A stretch of 64,000 bases of DNA from Microbacterium sp. UFMG61 (GCF_015354505.1 NZ_JACAFP010000006.1:186001-250000); one strand, 5' to 3'. Shown: positions 32,544 through 41,719, counted from the first letter of the stretch. The notes: generated from the sequence alone by a model not told the origin. Translations and numbers: made by a program.

Positions 32544-33355
32544 CACTCATCGACGCACACACCCCGATCGTCCGGACCGACAACACCCCACGGCTCAGCG
32601 CCAGGGACCTGGCGATCGGATACGACGGACGCGTCGTATCCGAGCACCTCGAGGCCGACATCCCCGCGGGGTCGTTCACGGTCGTCGTCGGTCCCAATGC
32701 GTGCGGAAAATCGACCCTGCTGCGGGCCTTCGCGAGGCTGCTGCGGCCGAAGCACGGGCAGATCCTGCTCGACGGACGAGAGATCACGGAGTTCCCGACG
32801 AAGGAGGTCGCTCGTCGTCTGGGCCTGCTCCCGCAGACCTCGATCGCTCCGGACGGCATTCGCGTGTCCGACCTGGTGGCACGGGGACGCCACCCGCACC
32901 AGACCATCCTTCGACAGTGGTCCCACGCCGACCAGTCCGCTGTCGCCGCGGCGCTCGCGGCGACAGGAACGACGGAGCTCGCCGGCCGCCTCGTCGATGA
33001 GCTCTCCGGCGGTCAGCGCCAGCGGGTGTGGGTCGCGATGCTGCTCGCCCAGGAATCGCCGACCATGCTGCTCGACGAGCCGACGACTTTTCTCGACATC
33101 GCGCACCAGTACGACCTGCTGCGGCTGTTCCACCGTCTGCACCAGGAGGGGCGGACGATCGTCGCCGTGCTGCACGACCTCAACCAGGCCGCCCGGTTCG
33201 CCGACCACATGATCATGATGCGCGACGGCCGCATCGTGGCGTCCGGCGACCCCGCGTCGATCGTGACCTCGGAGCGCGTCGAAGAGGTCTTCGGATTGGC
33301 CTGCTCGGTCATCGCCGATCCGCACACCGGCACACCGCTCATCGTGCCCCGGTGA
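32540..33355 (+). CDS. Siderophore ABC transporter ATP-binding protein
   Basis: The 271-residue protein has Walker A G-P-N-A-C-G-K-S-T, Q-loop L-L-P-Q, signature L-S-G-G-Q-R-Q-R, Walker B M-L-L-D-E-P and the H-loop (V-L-H-D). It is a FepC/FhuC-type ATPase that drives the two permeases. The start overlaps the previous stop by four bases, and a strong hairpin follows. Confidence 0.96.
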   Translation: MTLIDAHTPIVRTDNTPRLSARDLAIGYDGRVVSEHLEADIPAGSFTVVVGPNACGKSTLLRAFARLLRPKHGQILLDGREITEFPTKEVARRLGLLPQTSIAPDGIRVSDLVARGRHPHQTILRQWSHADQSAVAAALAATGTTELAGRLVDELSGGQRQRVWVAMLLAQESPTMLLDEPTTFLDIAHQYDLLRLFHRLHQEGRTIVAVLHDLNQAARFADHMIMMRDGRIVASGDPASIVTSERVEEVFGLACSVIADPHTGTPLIVPR

Positions 33356-33379
33356 TCGGCACGCCCCGGTGAGCGCGTG

Positions 33380-33418
33380 CCGGCGGCGGATCGGGCGAAC
33401 CGCCTCGTCCGCCGCCGG
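33380..33418 (+). terminator. Terminator of the siderophore operon
   Basis: CCGGCGGCGGA (33380-33390) pairs perfectly with TCCGCCGCCGG (33408-33418), 25 bp after the ATPase stop. Confidence 0.75.
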
Positions 33419-33426
33419 GGCGATGC

Positions 33427-33779
33427 TCAAGCCGTGCCGAAGGGGTTGTCGATGGCGTAGCGCCACCCGTGCTCGACGTCGTGGACCGCGACATCGGCGG
33501 TGCTGCCGCTCAGCATGACCTCGGAGCCGTCAGGGCCGGTGCCCTCGATCGTCCAGTCCGCGACCGCGACACGGCCCATCAAGAAGGACGTACGCGAGGA
33601 ACAGATGTGACGGAACGGCTCCTGTGCACTGAGGTGCGCACTCACCCGCGAAGCGCTCGGCGCGCGCGGGAGATGCGCTGACGAGCGGCAGCGGGCGTGA
33701 TGCCGAGCTGCCGCCCGATCTCCTGCGCCGTCATCCCGTCCACGACGCTCGGACGCGATCGCTGCGGCGTGGAGATTCA
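33427..33779 (-). pseudogene. Decayed ECF41-type sigma factor (sigma region 4 plus SnoaL-like tail)
   Basis: On the minus strand, 33776-33642 reads M-T-A-Q-E-I-G-R-Q-L-G-I-T-P-A-A-A-R-Q-R-I-S-R-A, the sigma-70 region 4 helix-turn-helix, and then stops. About 60 bp downstream, in another frame, the segment to 33427 reads D-W-T-I-E-G-T-G-P-D-G-S-E-V and W-R-Y-A-I-D-N-P-F-G-T-A, the end of a SnoaL-like domain. These two modules in this order make up ECF41 sigma factors. Region 2 is missing, so the gene is a remnant. Confidence 0.6.
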
Positions 33780-33860
33780 CTCGGGCCCCCTCATCGATAC
33801 GGACACTCCGCCTCATGCTAGCGGCGTCGATCGGCGCACCGCGGGTCGCGACCGCACGCG

Positions 33861-34325
33861 ATGATCCCGACGTCGGAGGCTCCCGGTACCGTGCCGACGG
33901 TGAACACGAGCCTCCCGCTTCCCGGCCGCTGCGTCCTGTGCGGTCGCGCGGACGGCGAACGCGCCGGATCCGCACTGGTGTGCGCCTGGTGCGGATGGCG
34001 CTACGGGGACTCTCCTGACCCTGATCTGCCGCGCCCGGTGATCGAGGTCGTCTACTACATCCGCTACGACCGACGGGTCAAGATCGGAACGAGCCGGAGG
34101 CCGCGTCAGCGTCTTGCCAGCATCCGTCATCACGAACTCCTCGCGTTCGAGCGGGGTGGCCGCGACATCGAGCAGGCGAGGCATCGGGAGTTCGCCGAGA
34201 TCCGCGAGGGGGGCGAATGGTTCACCCTCTCTCCCCGACTGTCCGCGCATATCGACGACGTCCGCGCCGCGGGGAATCCCTGGCAGCTCTATTCACGATG
34301 GGTGTGTGCCGCACTGCAGAACTGA
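33861..34325 (+). CDS. Zinc-ribbon plus GIY-YIG/T5orf172-like protein
   Basis: The 154-residue protein has an N-terminal zinc ribbon (C-V-L-C-G, then C-A-W-C-G about 18 residues later) and a C-terminal domain with V-Y-Y-I-R-Y-D-R-R-V-K-I-G-T-S-R-R-P, H-H-E-L-L-A-F-E-R-G, H-R-E-F-A-E-I-R-E-G-G-E-W-F, which matches the T5orf172 branch of GIY-YIG-like nucleases. A role in DNA processing or defence is possible. The ATG at 33861 is used, but GTG codons a few residues later are equally possible. Confidence 0.7.
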   Translation: MIPTSEAPGTVPTVNTSLPLPGRCVLCGRADGERAGSALVCAWCGWRYGDSPDPDLPRPVIEVVYYIRYDRRVKIGTSRRPRQRLASIRHHELLAFERGGRDIEQARHREFAEIREGGEWFTLSPRLSAHIDDVRAAGNPWQLYSRWVCAALQN

Positions 34326-34359
34326 GGCCCCGCACGGGACCGATACCGTGCGGGGCCTC
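34324..34359. terminator. Perfect 14-bp bidirectional terminator
   Basis: GAGGCCCCGCACGG (34324-34337) pairs with CCGTGCGGGGCCTC (34346-34359), overlapping the end of the GIY-YIG gene and serving the convergent SPW gene. Confidence 0.9.
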
Positions 34360-34371
34360 AGGGTCTTGTCG

Positions 34372-34755
34372 TCAGGCGCGTGCCGTGGCCTTGACCTTCG
34401 CGGGCTGCGGCTGCGAGAACAGCACGACGACGATGACGGCGACACCCACGACGACGTGCGGCACCCACACGTTCGGCGCCTCGGTCGAGAAGCCGAAGAT
34501 CCAGGGCGACAGTGCCAGGAACAGGCTCGCGACGATGTCGAAGACCAGGTGGACGGGCATCGGGATGAACCCGAAGGGGCCCCATTCGTACTTGGTGAAC
34601 AGGCTGTACACGATGAGTCCGACGCCGAGCACGATCGGGATGATGACAGCAGGGCCGCCGACGCTCGCGAAGCCGAACAGCCACGGAGCAGCGATCAATG
34701 CGACTCCGACGACGTAGTCGAGGATTCCGTGGACTTTGGTGGGGATGAAACGCAT
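34372..34755 (-). CDS. SPW-repeat membrane protein
   Basis: The 127-residue protein has four membrane helices in two repeats, each with the A/S-P-W-x-F-G-F motif (A-P-W-L-F-G-F near residue 23 and S-P-W-I-F-G-F near 84). SPW proteins are common in actinobacteria; their role is unknown. Confidence 0.85.
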   Translation of the reverse strand: MRFIPTKVHGILDYVVGVALIAAPWLFGFASVGGPAVIIPIVLGVGLIVYSLFTKYEWGPFGFIPMPVHLVFDIVASLFLALSPWIFGFSTEAPNVWVPHVVVGVAVIVVVLFSQPQPAKVKATARA

Positions 34756-34851
34756 GATTCCTCCTGTGGTGTCGTCGCATCCTGCGACTCACAGATGGTT
34801 CGCAGCGCTCGCCGAAACGGATTGCCGAGTGCTCCCTCGTACGCTGGAGCG

Positions 34852-35511
34852 ATGACGTCGACGCCCCCGCCATCCCGCACCGTCTCCACGGTGCGAGTCG
34901 TCGTCGGAGCATCGGTGACCGGCATTCTGCTCTACACGTACGTCATCGGCATCCCGCGCCAGGGGGCGAGCCTCTTCGACTACTTCGGGTACTTCACGAA
35001 CCTCACCAGTCTGCTCACCGCCATCGTGATGATGACCGTCGGGACGCTCGCGCTGCGTCGACGGCGCGTGCCTGCGTGGCTCGTCACCTCGCGTGCGGTG
35101 TCCGTCGCATCCATGATCGTCGTGGCGCTCGTCTACAACCTCATCGTTCCCGGCACGGGCAGCGCGCCCGCATGGGTCAGCACGATCCTGCACGTGGCGC
35201 TGCCGCTGCTCCTCCTGATCGACTGGGCGTTCGTCCCCGATCGCGGACCCCAGCCCTGGAGGAGCCTCTGGGCGGTGCTGACCTATCCCCTGCTCTGGCT
35301 CGTCGTCGTCCTGTTCCGGGGACGGACGGACGGATGGGTGCCCTACGGGTTCCTTCTCCCGGAGAGAGGCACGCTCATGCTGGCGATCACCGTCGTGGCG
35401 CTGCTGGCGACCCTGCTTGCCTCGGCAACCCTCGTGTGGGGCCTCAGCAGAGTGCGGGTCGCGCGTCGGTTTCCGGAGTCCGCTGGCTCTCAGGCGGTCG
35501 CCCAGCCGTAG
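34852..35511 (+). CDS. Pr6Pr family membrane protein
   Basis: The 219-residue protein has about six membrane helices and the family motifs F-D-Y-F-G-Y-F-T-N-L-T-S, V-Y-N-L-I-V-P-G-T-G-S-A-P and W-V-P-Y-G-F-L. Pr6Pr (FAR-17a/AIG1-like) proteins are of unknown function in bacteria. The ATG at 34852 gives the family length. Its 3' end overlaps the convergent PemK-like gene by 22 bases. Confidence 0.88.
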   Translation: MTSTPPPSRTVSTVRVVVGASVTGILLYTYVIGIPRQGASLFDYFGYFTNLTSLLTAIVMMTVGTLALRRRRVPAWLVTSRAVSVASMIVVALVYNLIVPGTGSAPAWVSTILHVALPLLLLIDWAFVPDRGPQPWRSLWAVLTYPLLWLVVVLFRGRTDGWVPYGFLLPERGTLMLAITVVALLATLLASATLVWGLSRVRVARRFPESAGSQAVAQP

Positions 35512-36059
35512 CGGCCGACGAGAGCCGCCGCGACGCGGCCGTAGCGGGAACGGTCGAGGACAGCGGCCTCGCGTCGCAGTCCCGCCTCGTGCACGCTGTA
35601 GAGCTGCTCGATGTCGACCCAGGACTCGCGTCCCTGTGAGTCCCAGGCACCGGATCCGATCGACAGGTAATCACGATCCCGGTCGTGCGGCTTGCTCGTC
35701 ATCCGCACCGCGTACACCCGGTCCGCGGACTGCCGCCCGATCACCAGCACGGGCCTGTCCTTGCCGCGTCCGTCGCCCTCTTCGTAGGGAACCCAGGTCC
35801 ACACGATCTCGCCCGCGTCGGGGGCGCCGTCACGCGCGGGAGCGTAGTCGATACGGAGCCTGGTGATGCGCTCGGGGTCGATGCGCTCCGTCGTGGTGCC
35901 TCTCCCCGTCGCCGACGGCGACGAGCGCACCTCCTCGGAGGTGCGCAGACGCGCGTCCGGGCGCCTCGCACCTGGTGAGGTCCGAGACGCCCGGTCAGAT
36001 CCCAGTGTTGTGAGAAGGATCTCCACGAGTCTTGTCAGGATGCCGTTGCTCTTTGCCAC
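35490..36059 (-). CDS. PemK/MazF-like protein with N-terminal extension
   Basis: The 189-residue protein has a C-terminal PemK-type barrel (about 75-189; V-W-T-W-V-P-Y-E-E, K-D-R-P-V-L-V-I-G-R, R-M-T-S-K-P-H-D-R-D, Y-L-S-I-G). The N-terminal 70 residues start with a hydrophobic/basic segment and an Arg/Ser-rich tail that is not part of the toxin fold. No antitoxin gene is next to it. PemK-like proteins cleave mRNA as toxins, but orphan versions conserved in Microbacteriaceae may have another job. Confidence 0.75.
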   Translation of the reverse strand: MAKSNGILTRLVEILLTTLGSDRASRTSPGARRPDARLRTSEEVRSSPSATGRGTTTERIDPERITRLRIDYAPARDGAPDAGEIVWTWVPYEEGDGRGKDRPVLVIGRQSADRVYAVRMTSKPHDRDRDYLSIGSGAWDSQGRESWVDIEQLYSVHEAGLRREAAVLDRSRYGRVAAALVGRYGWATA

Positions 36060-36079
36060 ACGGTCACCCTAACCGCATG

Positions 36080-37318
36080 TCATGCGTCGGCGAGTGCGTA
36101 GCCCTCCTCGCCGTGCACGACCTGGTCGACACCGGCGATCTCGTCCTCGTTGGTGACGCGGAAGCCGATCGTCTTCTCGATCGCGAAGCCGATGATGAAG
36201 GCGACCACGAAGGAGTAGATCAGCACTCCGAGGGCGGCGATCGCCTGCACGGCGAGCTGGCGAGCGTCCCCACCCACGAACAGGCCGGTGCCGGTGGCGA
36301 AGAAGCCGAGGTAGAAGGTTCCGATCAGGCCACCGACGAGGTGGATGCCGACGACGTCGAGCGAGTCGTCGAAGCCGAGGCGGAACTTCATCTCGACCGC
36401 GAGTGCACAGACGATACCGGCGATGGCGCCGAGCAGCAGCGACCAGCCGGGGGTCAGGTTGGCGCAGGCGGGGGTGATGGCGACGAGACCCGCGACGGCA
36501 CCCGAGGCGGCGCCGACCGAGGTGGGCTTGCCGTCCTTGATCTTCTCGATGAGGATCCATCCGAGGATCGCGGCCGCGGTGGCGCCGAGGGTGTTGAGCC
36601 CGATGAGGCCGACCCCGCCCATGTCCTCCGCGAGCCACTCGGCTCCGGCGTTGAAGCCGAACCATCCGAACCAGAGCAGCGCAGCACCGAGAAGCGTGAG
36701 CGGCACGTTGTGCGGCTTCAGGATTCCCTTCTGGAATCCGATCCGCTTTCCGAGGACCAGCGCGAGGGCCAGTGCCGCCGCACCGGCGTTGATGTGCACT
36801 GCCGTTCCACCGGCGTAGTCGATCACGCCGATCCCGCTGTCCTCGCCGAAGAGAGTGGTGCCGAGGTTCATGATCCAGCCACCACCCCAGACCCAGGCGG
36901 CGACCGGGAAGTAGCCGACGGTCGCGAACACGCCGGCGAAGATCAGCCAGCTGCCGAACTTCGCACGGTCGGCGATCGCACCGGAGATCAGCGCGACCGT
37001 GATGATCGCGAAGGTGGCACCGTAGGCGACTCCCAGGAGTGCCACGTTGGATCCCTCGCCCTCGGCGAGGGAGGAGAGGCCGATGTCGGCGAAGGGGTTG
37101 CCTGCAAAGGCGGTGGGGCTGTCGACAGCGCTCATCGAGAATCCGAAGAGGATCCAGAGCACCGCCACGAGTCCGATCGAACCGAAGCTCATCATCATCA
37201 TGCTGACGACGCTCTTGGCCTTCACGAGGCCGCCGTAGAAGAAGGCGACGCCGGGCGTCATGAGCAGTACGAGGGCGGTCGCGGTGATCGCCCAGGAGAT
37301 GTTGCCTGGAGCATCCAT
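36080..37318 (-). CDS. amt: Ammonium transporter Amt
   Basis: The 412-residue protein has about eleven membrane helices and Amt motifs: P-G-V-A-F-F-Y-G-G-L-V, D-Y-A-G-G-T-A-V-H-I-N-A-G, G-A-N... replaced here by W-F-G-W-F-G-F-N-A-G-A, and G-I-H-L-V-G-G-L-I-G-T with pore histidines. It imports ammonium. The ATG at 37318 has GAGG 8 nt upstream; a TTG six bases earlier is possible. No glnK/PII gene follows, unlike in many actinobacteria. Two GlnR-like sites lie upstream. Confidence 0.95.
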   Translation of the reverse strand: MDAPGNISWAITATALVLLMTPGVAFFYGGLVKAKSVVSMMMMSFGSIGLVAVLWILFGFSMSAVDSPTAFAGNPFADIGLSSLAEGEGSNVALLGVAYGATFAIITVALISGAIADRAKFGSWLIFAGVFATVGYFPVAAWVWGGGWIMNLGTTLFGEDSGIGVIDYAGGTAVHINAGAAALALALVLGKRIGFQKGILKPHNVPLTLLGAALLWFGWFGFNAGAEWLAEDMGGVGLIGLNTLGATAAAILGWILIEKIKDGKPTSVGAASGAVAGLVAITPACANLTPGWSLLLGAIAGIVCALAVEMKFRLGFDDSLDVVGIHLVGGLIGTFYLGFFATGTGLFVGGDARQLAVQAIAALGVLIYSFVVAFIIGFAIEKTIGFRVTNEDEIAGVDQVVHGEEGYALADA

Positions 37319-37389
37319 AGTCAAACCTCACATTCGGGAACTGAGAGCTTCAGTGTGACGAGGCCCGATTTCCGGAATGCGTGAAGTTT

Positions 37390-37436
37390 GTTGCCTGGGC
37401 GTTACAGACGCGGCTCCTGTGTGAACATCGCGTTAC
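37390..37436. promoter_or_regulatory. Two GlnR-like sites upstream of amt
   Basis: GTTGC-N6-GTTAC (37390-37405) and GTGAA-N6-GTTAC (37421-37436) are 31 bp apart, three helical turns. Both match the 5-6-5 layout of GlnR boxes (GTTTC-N6-GTNAC) and lie about 70-120 bp upstream of the amt start. Nitrogen control by GlnR is inferred. Confidence 0.45.
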
Positions 37437-38482
37437 GCGATGCTGCGATCCGCGTGTGTGAGTGCATTGAGTCGGGAGATGGCGCGCAGGTACTTCTTGC
37501 GATATCCCCCGCCGAGCATCTCCTCGGCGAAGACCTGGTCGAGACTCACACCCGTCGCGACGATCGGGATCTGCGCGTCATAGACCCGGTCGACGAAGGC
37601 CACGAAGCGCAGTGCCTCCGACTGATCGGTGAGCACGTGCACGTCCCGAAGTCCGACGAGGTCGAGTCCGGTGATCACACGGAGGTAGCGCGACGGATGC
37701 ACCCGTGCGAGGTGGCGGATCACGTCGGCGAAGGAGTCATCGGATGCTGTTCCCTCGGCGGCGCCGGCGGCGATGGCTTCGGCGTACGTGGCCTCATCGC
37801 TCACCACTGCGTGCCCGTCGAGTGCGCGCTGTCGGAAGTCGACGCCGTCGATGCGGATGGTCTGGAAGCTGTCCGACATCGCGTGGATCTCACGAAGGAA
37901 GTCCTGGGCGGCGAAGCGCCCTTCGCCCAGGGCGTTGGGAGGCGTGTTCGAGGTGGCCGCGAGCTTGGTGCCCGTCGGCACGAGTTCGCCGATCAGGCGC
38001 GTCATCACCATCGTGTCGCCCGGGTCGTCGAGTTCGAACTCGTCGATGCAGAGCAGGTCTGCCCCCTTGAGCAGATCGACGGTGTTCTTGTAGCCGAGCG
38101 CGCCGACGAGCGCCGTGTACTCGATGAACGATCCGAAGTACTTCCTTCGCGCCGGCATCGCGTGATAGATCGACGCGAGCAGGTGGGTCTTGCCGACACC
38201 GAACCCACCGTCGAGATAGACGCCGGGCTTGAGTTCCGGCTCCTTCTTCGCACGGCTGAAGAAGCCGCCCCGCTTGGCCGGAGCACTTCGGCCCGCGAAG
38301 CGGATCAGCGTCTCCTTGGCCTCGTCCTGCGAGGGGTACGCATCGTCCGCCCGATAGCTCTCGAACGTGGCACCGTCGAACTGCGGCGGCGGCACGAGGC
38401 TGGCGAGCATCTCGGGACCGGTGACGGTCGGCTGGCGATCGGTGAGGTGCACGATGCCCGTGCGGGTGGGCGTGTCGGTCAT
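37433..38482 (-). CDS. zapE: ZapE/AFG1-like AAA ATPase
   Basis: The 349-residue protein has Walker [10 protein letters not shown] (about residue 107), Walker B L-L-C-I-D-E-F-E, and T-S-N-T-P-P-N sensor 1, in the layout of ZapE/AFG1 ATPases that associate with the division machinery. I chose the ATG at 38482 since the 40 upstream residues have no family similarity. It is divergent from the sulfurtransferase gene. Confidence 0.9.
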   Translation of the reverse strand: MTDTPTRTGIVHLTDRQPTVTGPEMLASLVPPPQFDGATFESYRADDAYPSQDEAKETLIRFAGRSAPAKRGGFFSRAKKEPELKPGVYLDGGFGVGKTHLLASIYHAMPARRKYFGSFIEYTALVGALGYKNTVDLLKGADLLCIDEFELDDPGDTMVMTRLIGELVPTGTKLAATSNTPPNALGEGRFAAQDFLREIHAMSDSFQTIRIDGVDFRQRALDGHAVVSDEATYAEAIAAGAAEGTASDDSFADVIRHLARVHPSRYLRVITGLDLVGLRDVHVLTDQSEALRFVAFVDRVYDAQIPIVATGVSLDQVFAEEMLGGGYRKKYLRAISRLNALTHADRSIA

Positions 38483-38629
38483 CACGGTCCTGTATCGGGG
38501 GCGCAGCTGTGTCGAAGTCTTACGAATCGGGTGCAGAGCGCTCGGCGTGGATCTATCGTCGAAGTGACGGATCAACACTACGCCGTCCGCACCCGGCAGC
38601 ACCGCCGCTCACAGTCTGAGGAGATCCCT

Positions 38630-39523
38630 GTGGCCATCGAGTTCGACACGTCGTCACCCAAGTTCGCCGAGTACGCCGAACCCGGCCGTCTCGTCACCAC
38701 CGACTGGCTCGCCGAGCGCCTCGGTCAGCCGGGGCTGGTCGTGGTCGAGTCCGACGAGGACGTGCTGCTCTACGAGACCGGCCACATCCCGGGCGCGGTG
38801 AAGGTCGACTGGCACACCGAGCTCAACGACCCGGTCGTTCGCGACTACGTCGACGGTGAGGGTTTCGCGGCGCTTCTGAGCCGCAAGGGCATATCCCGCG
38901 ACGACACCGTCGTCATCTACGGCGACAAGAACAACTGGTGGGCGGCCTACGCGCTGTGGGTCTTCTCCCTCTTCGGCCACGAGGACGTGCGCCTGCTCGA
39001 CGGCGGTCGCGATCGCTGGATCGCCGAAAAGCGAGAGATCACCCGGGACGCGCCTGAGATCACCCCGACCGAGTACCCGGTCGTCGAACGAGACGACTCC
39101 GTCATCCGCGCGTACAAGGAAGACGTGCTCGCGCACATCGGCAGCCCGCTGATCGACGTGCGCTCTCCCGAGGAGTACAGCGGTGAGCGCACCACGGCAC
39201 CCGCGTACCCCGAGGAGGGAACGCTGCGGGCGGGGCACATCCCGACCGCGCAGAGCGTCCCGTGGGCCAAGGCGGTCGCTGAAGACGGCGGATTCAAGTC
39301 CCGTGCCGAGCTCGACGCCATCTATCGCGACGGTGCCGGCCTGGCCGACGGCGACGAGGTCGTGGCCTACTGCCGCATCGGTGAGCGTTCCAGCCACACC
39401 TGGTTCGTGCTCAAGCACCTGCTCGGCTTCGAGAACGTCCGTAACTACGACGGGTCGTGGACCGAGTGGGGCAGCGCCGTGCGCGTTCCGATCGTCACGG
39501 GCGCAGAGCCGGGAACCCTCTGA
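38630..39523 (+). CDS. Thiosulfate/3-mercaptopyruvate sulfurtransferase
   Basis: The 297-residue protein has two rhodanese domains. The second has the active-site loop C-R-I-G-E-R-S with the catalytic Cys248. It moves a sulfane sulfur to an acceptor; the sufE-like gene 19 nt downstream suggests that this sulfur feeds iron-sulfur cluster building. GTG at 38630 follows GAGGAG by about 7 nt. Confidence 0.93.
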   Translation: MAIEFDTSSPKFAEYAEPGRLVTTDWLAERLGQPGLVVVESDEDVLLYETGHIPGAVKVDWHTELNDPVVRDYVDGEGFAALLSRKGISRDDTVVIYGDKNNWWAAYALWVFSLFGHEDVRLLDGGRDRWIAEKREITRDAPEITPTEYPVVERDDSVIRAYKEDVLAHIGSPLIDVRSPEEYSGERTTAPAYPEEGTLRAGHIPTAQSVPWAKAVAEDGGFKSRAELDAIYRDGAGLADGDEVVAYCRIGERSSHTWFVLKHLLGFENVRNYDGSWTEWGSAVRVPIVTGAEPGTL

Positions 39524-39542
39524 CCGTGTGAGAATGTCAGGG

Positions 39543-39974
39543 ATGAGCACCAGCGAACTCCCTGACATTCTCGCCGACATCCGCGACGGCTTCCTCGAGA
39601 CCCCTGAGGCCGATCGACTGCTGTTGCTGCTGGAGTACTCGGATGAGCTTCCCGAGGTCTCCGACGAGGTCGCGAACCATCCGGAGATGTGCGAGCGCGT
39701 CGCCGAGTGCCAGTCGCCCGTCTACATCTACGTCGAGGTGATCGACGACATCGTCACCATGCACGCCACAGCCCCGCCCGAGGCGCCGACCACGCGCGGC
39801 TTCGCCAGCATCCTGGTGCAGGGCATCACGGGCCTCACCTCCGACGAGGTCCTCGCGATCCCCGACGACTATCCGCAGTCCATCGGCCTCACGAAAGCGG
39901 TCTCACCGCTGCGCATCGGCGGCATGACCGGAATGCTCATGCGCGCCAAGAAACAGGTCAGACAGAAGCGCTGA
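39543..39974 (+). CDS. sufE: SufE-like sulfur acceptor
   Basis: The 143-residue protein has the SufE fold with the acceptor Cys at position 50 (H-P-E-M-C-E-R-V-A-E-C-Q-S-P-V) and the G-L-T-S-D-E-V-L-A-I motif. It likely takes sulfur from the sulfurtransferase encoded just upstream. The 3' end overlaps the convergent hydrolase gene by 17 bases. Confidence 0.92.
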   Translation: MSTSELPDILADIRDGFLETPEADRLLLLLEYSDELPEVSDEVANHPEMCERVAECQSPVYIYVEVIDDIVTMHATAPPEAPTTRGFASILVQGITGLTSDEVLAIPDDYPQSIGLTKAVSPLRIGGMTGMLMRAKKQVRQKR

Positions 39975-41112
39975 GCCCCTGGTCACGGAGCCAGTCGGTG
40001 ATCGCCGCGCTCCACCCCATCTGGTCGTAGTTCCACAGCTTGGTGTGGCGGGCGACCGAGAACCGGGGCATCGTGACGATGTCGGGGCGCGCGCGCTGCA
40101 GGGCATGCGATGCGTCGGCGGGCACGAAGCCGTCGTCATCGCTGTGCAGGATGAGGATCGGCAGGTCGAGCTCCTCGGCTCGCGCGACGATGTCGAGCCG
40201 GTCGAACGAGATCGCCTCGTCCGCACCGCTGAGGCGCGCCGTCAGAGGCACCGAGAGAGCACTCATCGCGAGATCGGGGAGCGGCGCCCTCATACCGGCC
40301 TTCTTCGCCTGGAATCGCAGCACGCCGCGCCAATCGACGACCGGCGACTCGAGGATGAGCCCTGCGACCCGAGAGCGGTTCCCCGAGTTGAGCGCAGTCT
40401 GCAGTGCGACGGCCCCGCCCATGGACCAGCCCATGAGCACCACCCGCTCCGCGCCGCGTCGCACCGCGTAGGAGATCGCCGCGTCGACGTCGCGCCACTC
40501 CGCTGCCCCGAGAGCGTACGCGCCGCTCCGACTGCGCGGCGCCTCACCGTCGTTCCGGTAGGAGATGACGAGGTTCGGGAATCCGGCCGCATGCAGTACG
40601 GGTACTGCGCGCAAGCACTCCGCGCGGGTCACGCCGCGCCCGTGGACCTGGATGACCCAGGTCTTGGAGTCCGCAGGGAAGAACCACGCGGGACACGGGC
40701 CTGCCGGTGAGCCGACCAGGACGTTCTCCCAGCGCAGGTGCAGCTCGCTCGGCGACGAGTAGTACCAACCGCTGAAGGCGGCGGCGCGATCGACCCGCGC
40801 ACCCGGCTCGATCTGCGTGAGCAGCTTGCGCCGCACCGTGGCGGCATCCGCGCCGAGCACGGCACCGAGCTTCACGTAACCGTGAGTACCCGTCGTGAAC
40901 AGACCGTAGCGACCGGGAAGCTCGGTATCGGGAGTGCGCGTGAGCTCGATCGTCTGAGCGCCCGTGTCGACCGAGAGGATCTCGACATCGGCGGGACGCG
41001 TGGCCGGCAGCACCACCCGCCGGGCGATGCTGAGCACCAGCAGCGTCATCGCGCCACCGAGGGCGAACAATCCGGGGACAAGGAGCGCAACGGCGTGCCT
41101 GAGACTCTTCAT
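39958..41112 (-). CDS. Alpha/beta hydrolase with N-terminal membrane anchor
   Basis: The 384-residue protein starts with a hydrophobic helix (about 8-32) that probably anchors it in the membrane. The hydrolase domain has H-G-R-G (oxyanion), nucleophile elbow G-W-S-M-G-G with Ser near 230, an acid in H-S-D-D-D-G and a late His (A-R-H-T). It resembles prolyl-oligopeptidase-like or BAAT-type esterases; the substrate is unknown. Confidence 0.85.
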   Translation of the reverse strand: MKSLRHAVALLVPGLFALGGAMTLLVLSIARRVVLPATRPADVEILSVDTGAQTIELTRTPDTELPGRYGLFTTGTHGYVKLGAVLGADAATVRRKLLTQIEPGARVDRAAAFSGWYYSSPSELHLRWENVLVGSPAGPCPAWFFPADSKTWVIQVHGRGVTRAECLRAVPVLHAAGFPNLVISYRNDGEAPRSRSGAYALGAAEWRDVDAAISYAVRRGAERVVLMGWSMGGAVALQTALNSGNRSRVAGLILESPVVDWRGVLRFQAKKAGMRAPLPDLAMSALSVPLTARLSGADEAISFDRLDIVARAEELDLPILILHSDDDGFVPADASHALQRARPDIVTMPRFSVARHTKLWNYDQMGWSAAITDWLRDQGLSASV

Positions 41113-41137
41113 CGCTTCCTGACTCTAGCCTGTTGCC

Positions 41138-41719
41138 GTGACCGCACACCCCGATGCCGGGACGATCTTCGACGCCGCTGTGGCCGAACTCCGAGACACA
41201 GCGTTCCGCGCCGACCTCACGGTGCGGGAGATCTCGACCCCCCAGGGCCTCGCGCCCTACGCCGTGGCGTTGGCCGCCGACGTCCGCCCAGACGACTCCG
41301 GTGAGTCCGTCTACGGCACCGGACGCTTCGTGCTGCTGCACGACCCGGATGCGCCCTCGGCCTGGGGCGGGGCCTGGCGAGTCGTGATCTTCACCCAGGC
41401 TCCTCTGGAGACCGAGATCGGTACGGACCCGCTCCTGGCCGACGTCACCTGGTCCTGGCTCGTCGATGCGCTCGACTCCCGTGGCGCTCTCTATCACGCC
41501 GAATCCGGCACCTCGACGAAGACACTCTCGAAGGGCTTCGGAGGCCTCGCGGACGAAGGCGACGGAGCGCAGATAGAATTGAGGGCGTCCTGGACGCCTG
41601 CAGGCCCCTTCCGACCTCACGTCGAGGCATGGGCCGAACTGGTGGGAATGCTGGCGGGTCTTCCGCCGGGTTCCGAGGGCATCGCCGTGATCGGCGCGCG
41701 AAAGGCAGCACGTGACTGA
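41138..41719 (+). CDS. DUF3000 protein
   Basis: The 193-residue protein matches DUF3000, a soluble actinobacterial family of unknown function, by its G-R-F-V-L-L-H-D-P, W-G-G-A-W-R-V-V-I-F and W-A-E-L-V-G-M-L-A-G-L-P-P motifs. It overlaps the RNase D gene by eight bases, an arrangement conserved in actinobacteria, which hints at a role in RNA metabolism. Confidence 0.9.
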   Translation: MTAHPDAGTIFDAAVAELRDTAFRADLTVREISTPQGLAPYAVALAADVRPDDSGESVYGTGRFVLLHDPDAPSAWGGAWRVVIFTQAPLETEIGTDPLLADVTWSWLVDALDSRGALYHAESGTSTKTLSKGFGGLADEGDGAQIELRASWTPAGPFRPHVEAWAELVGMLAGLPPGSEGIAVIGARKAARD

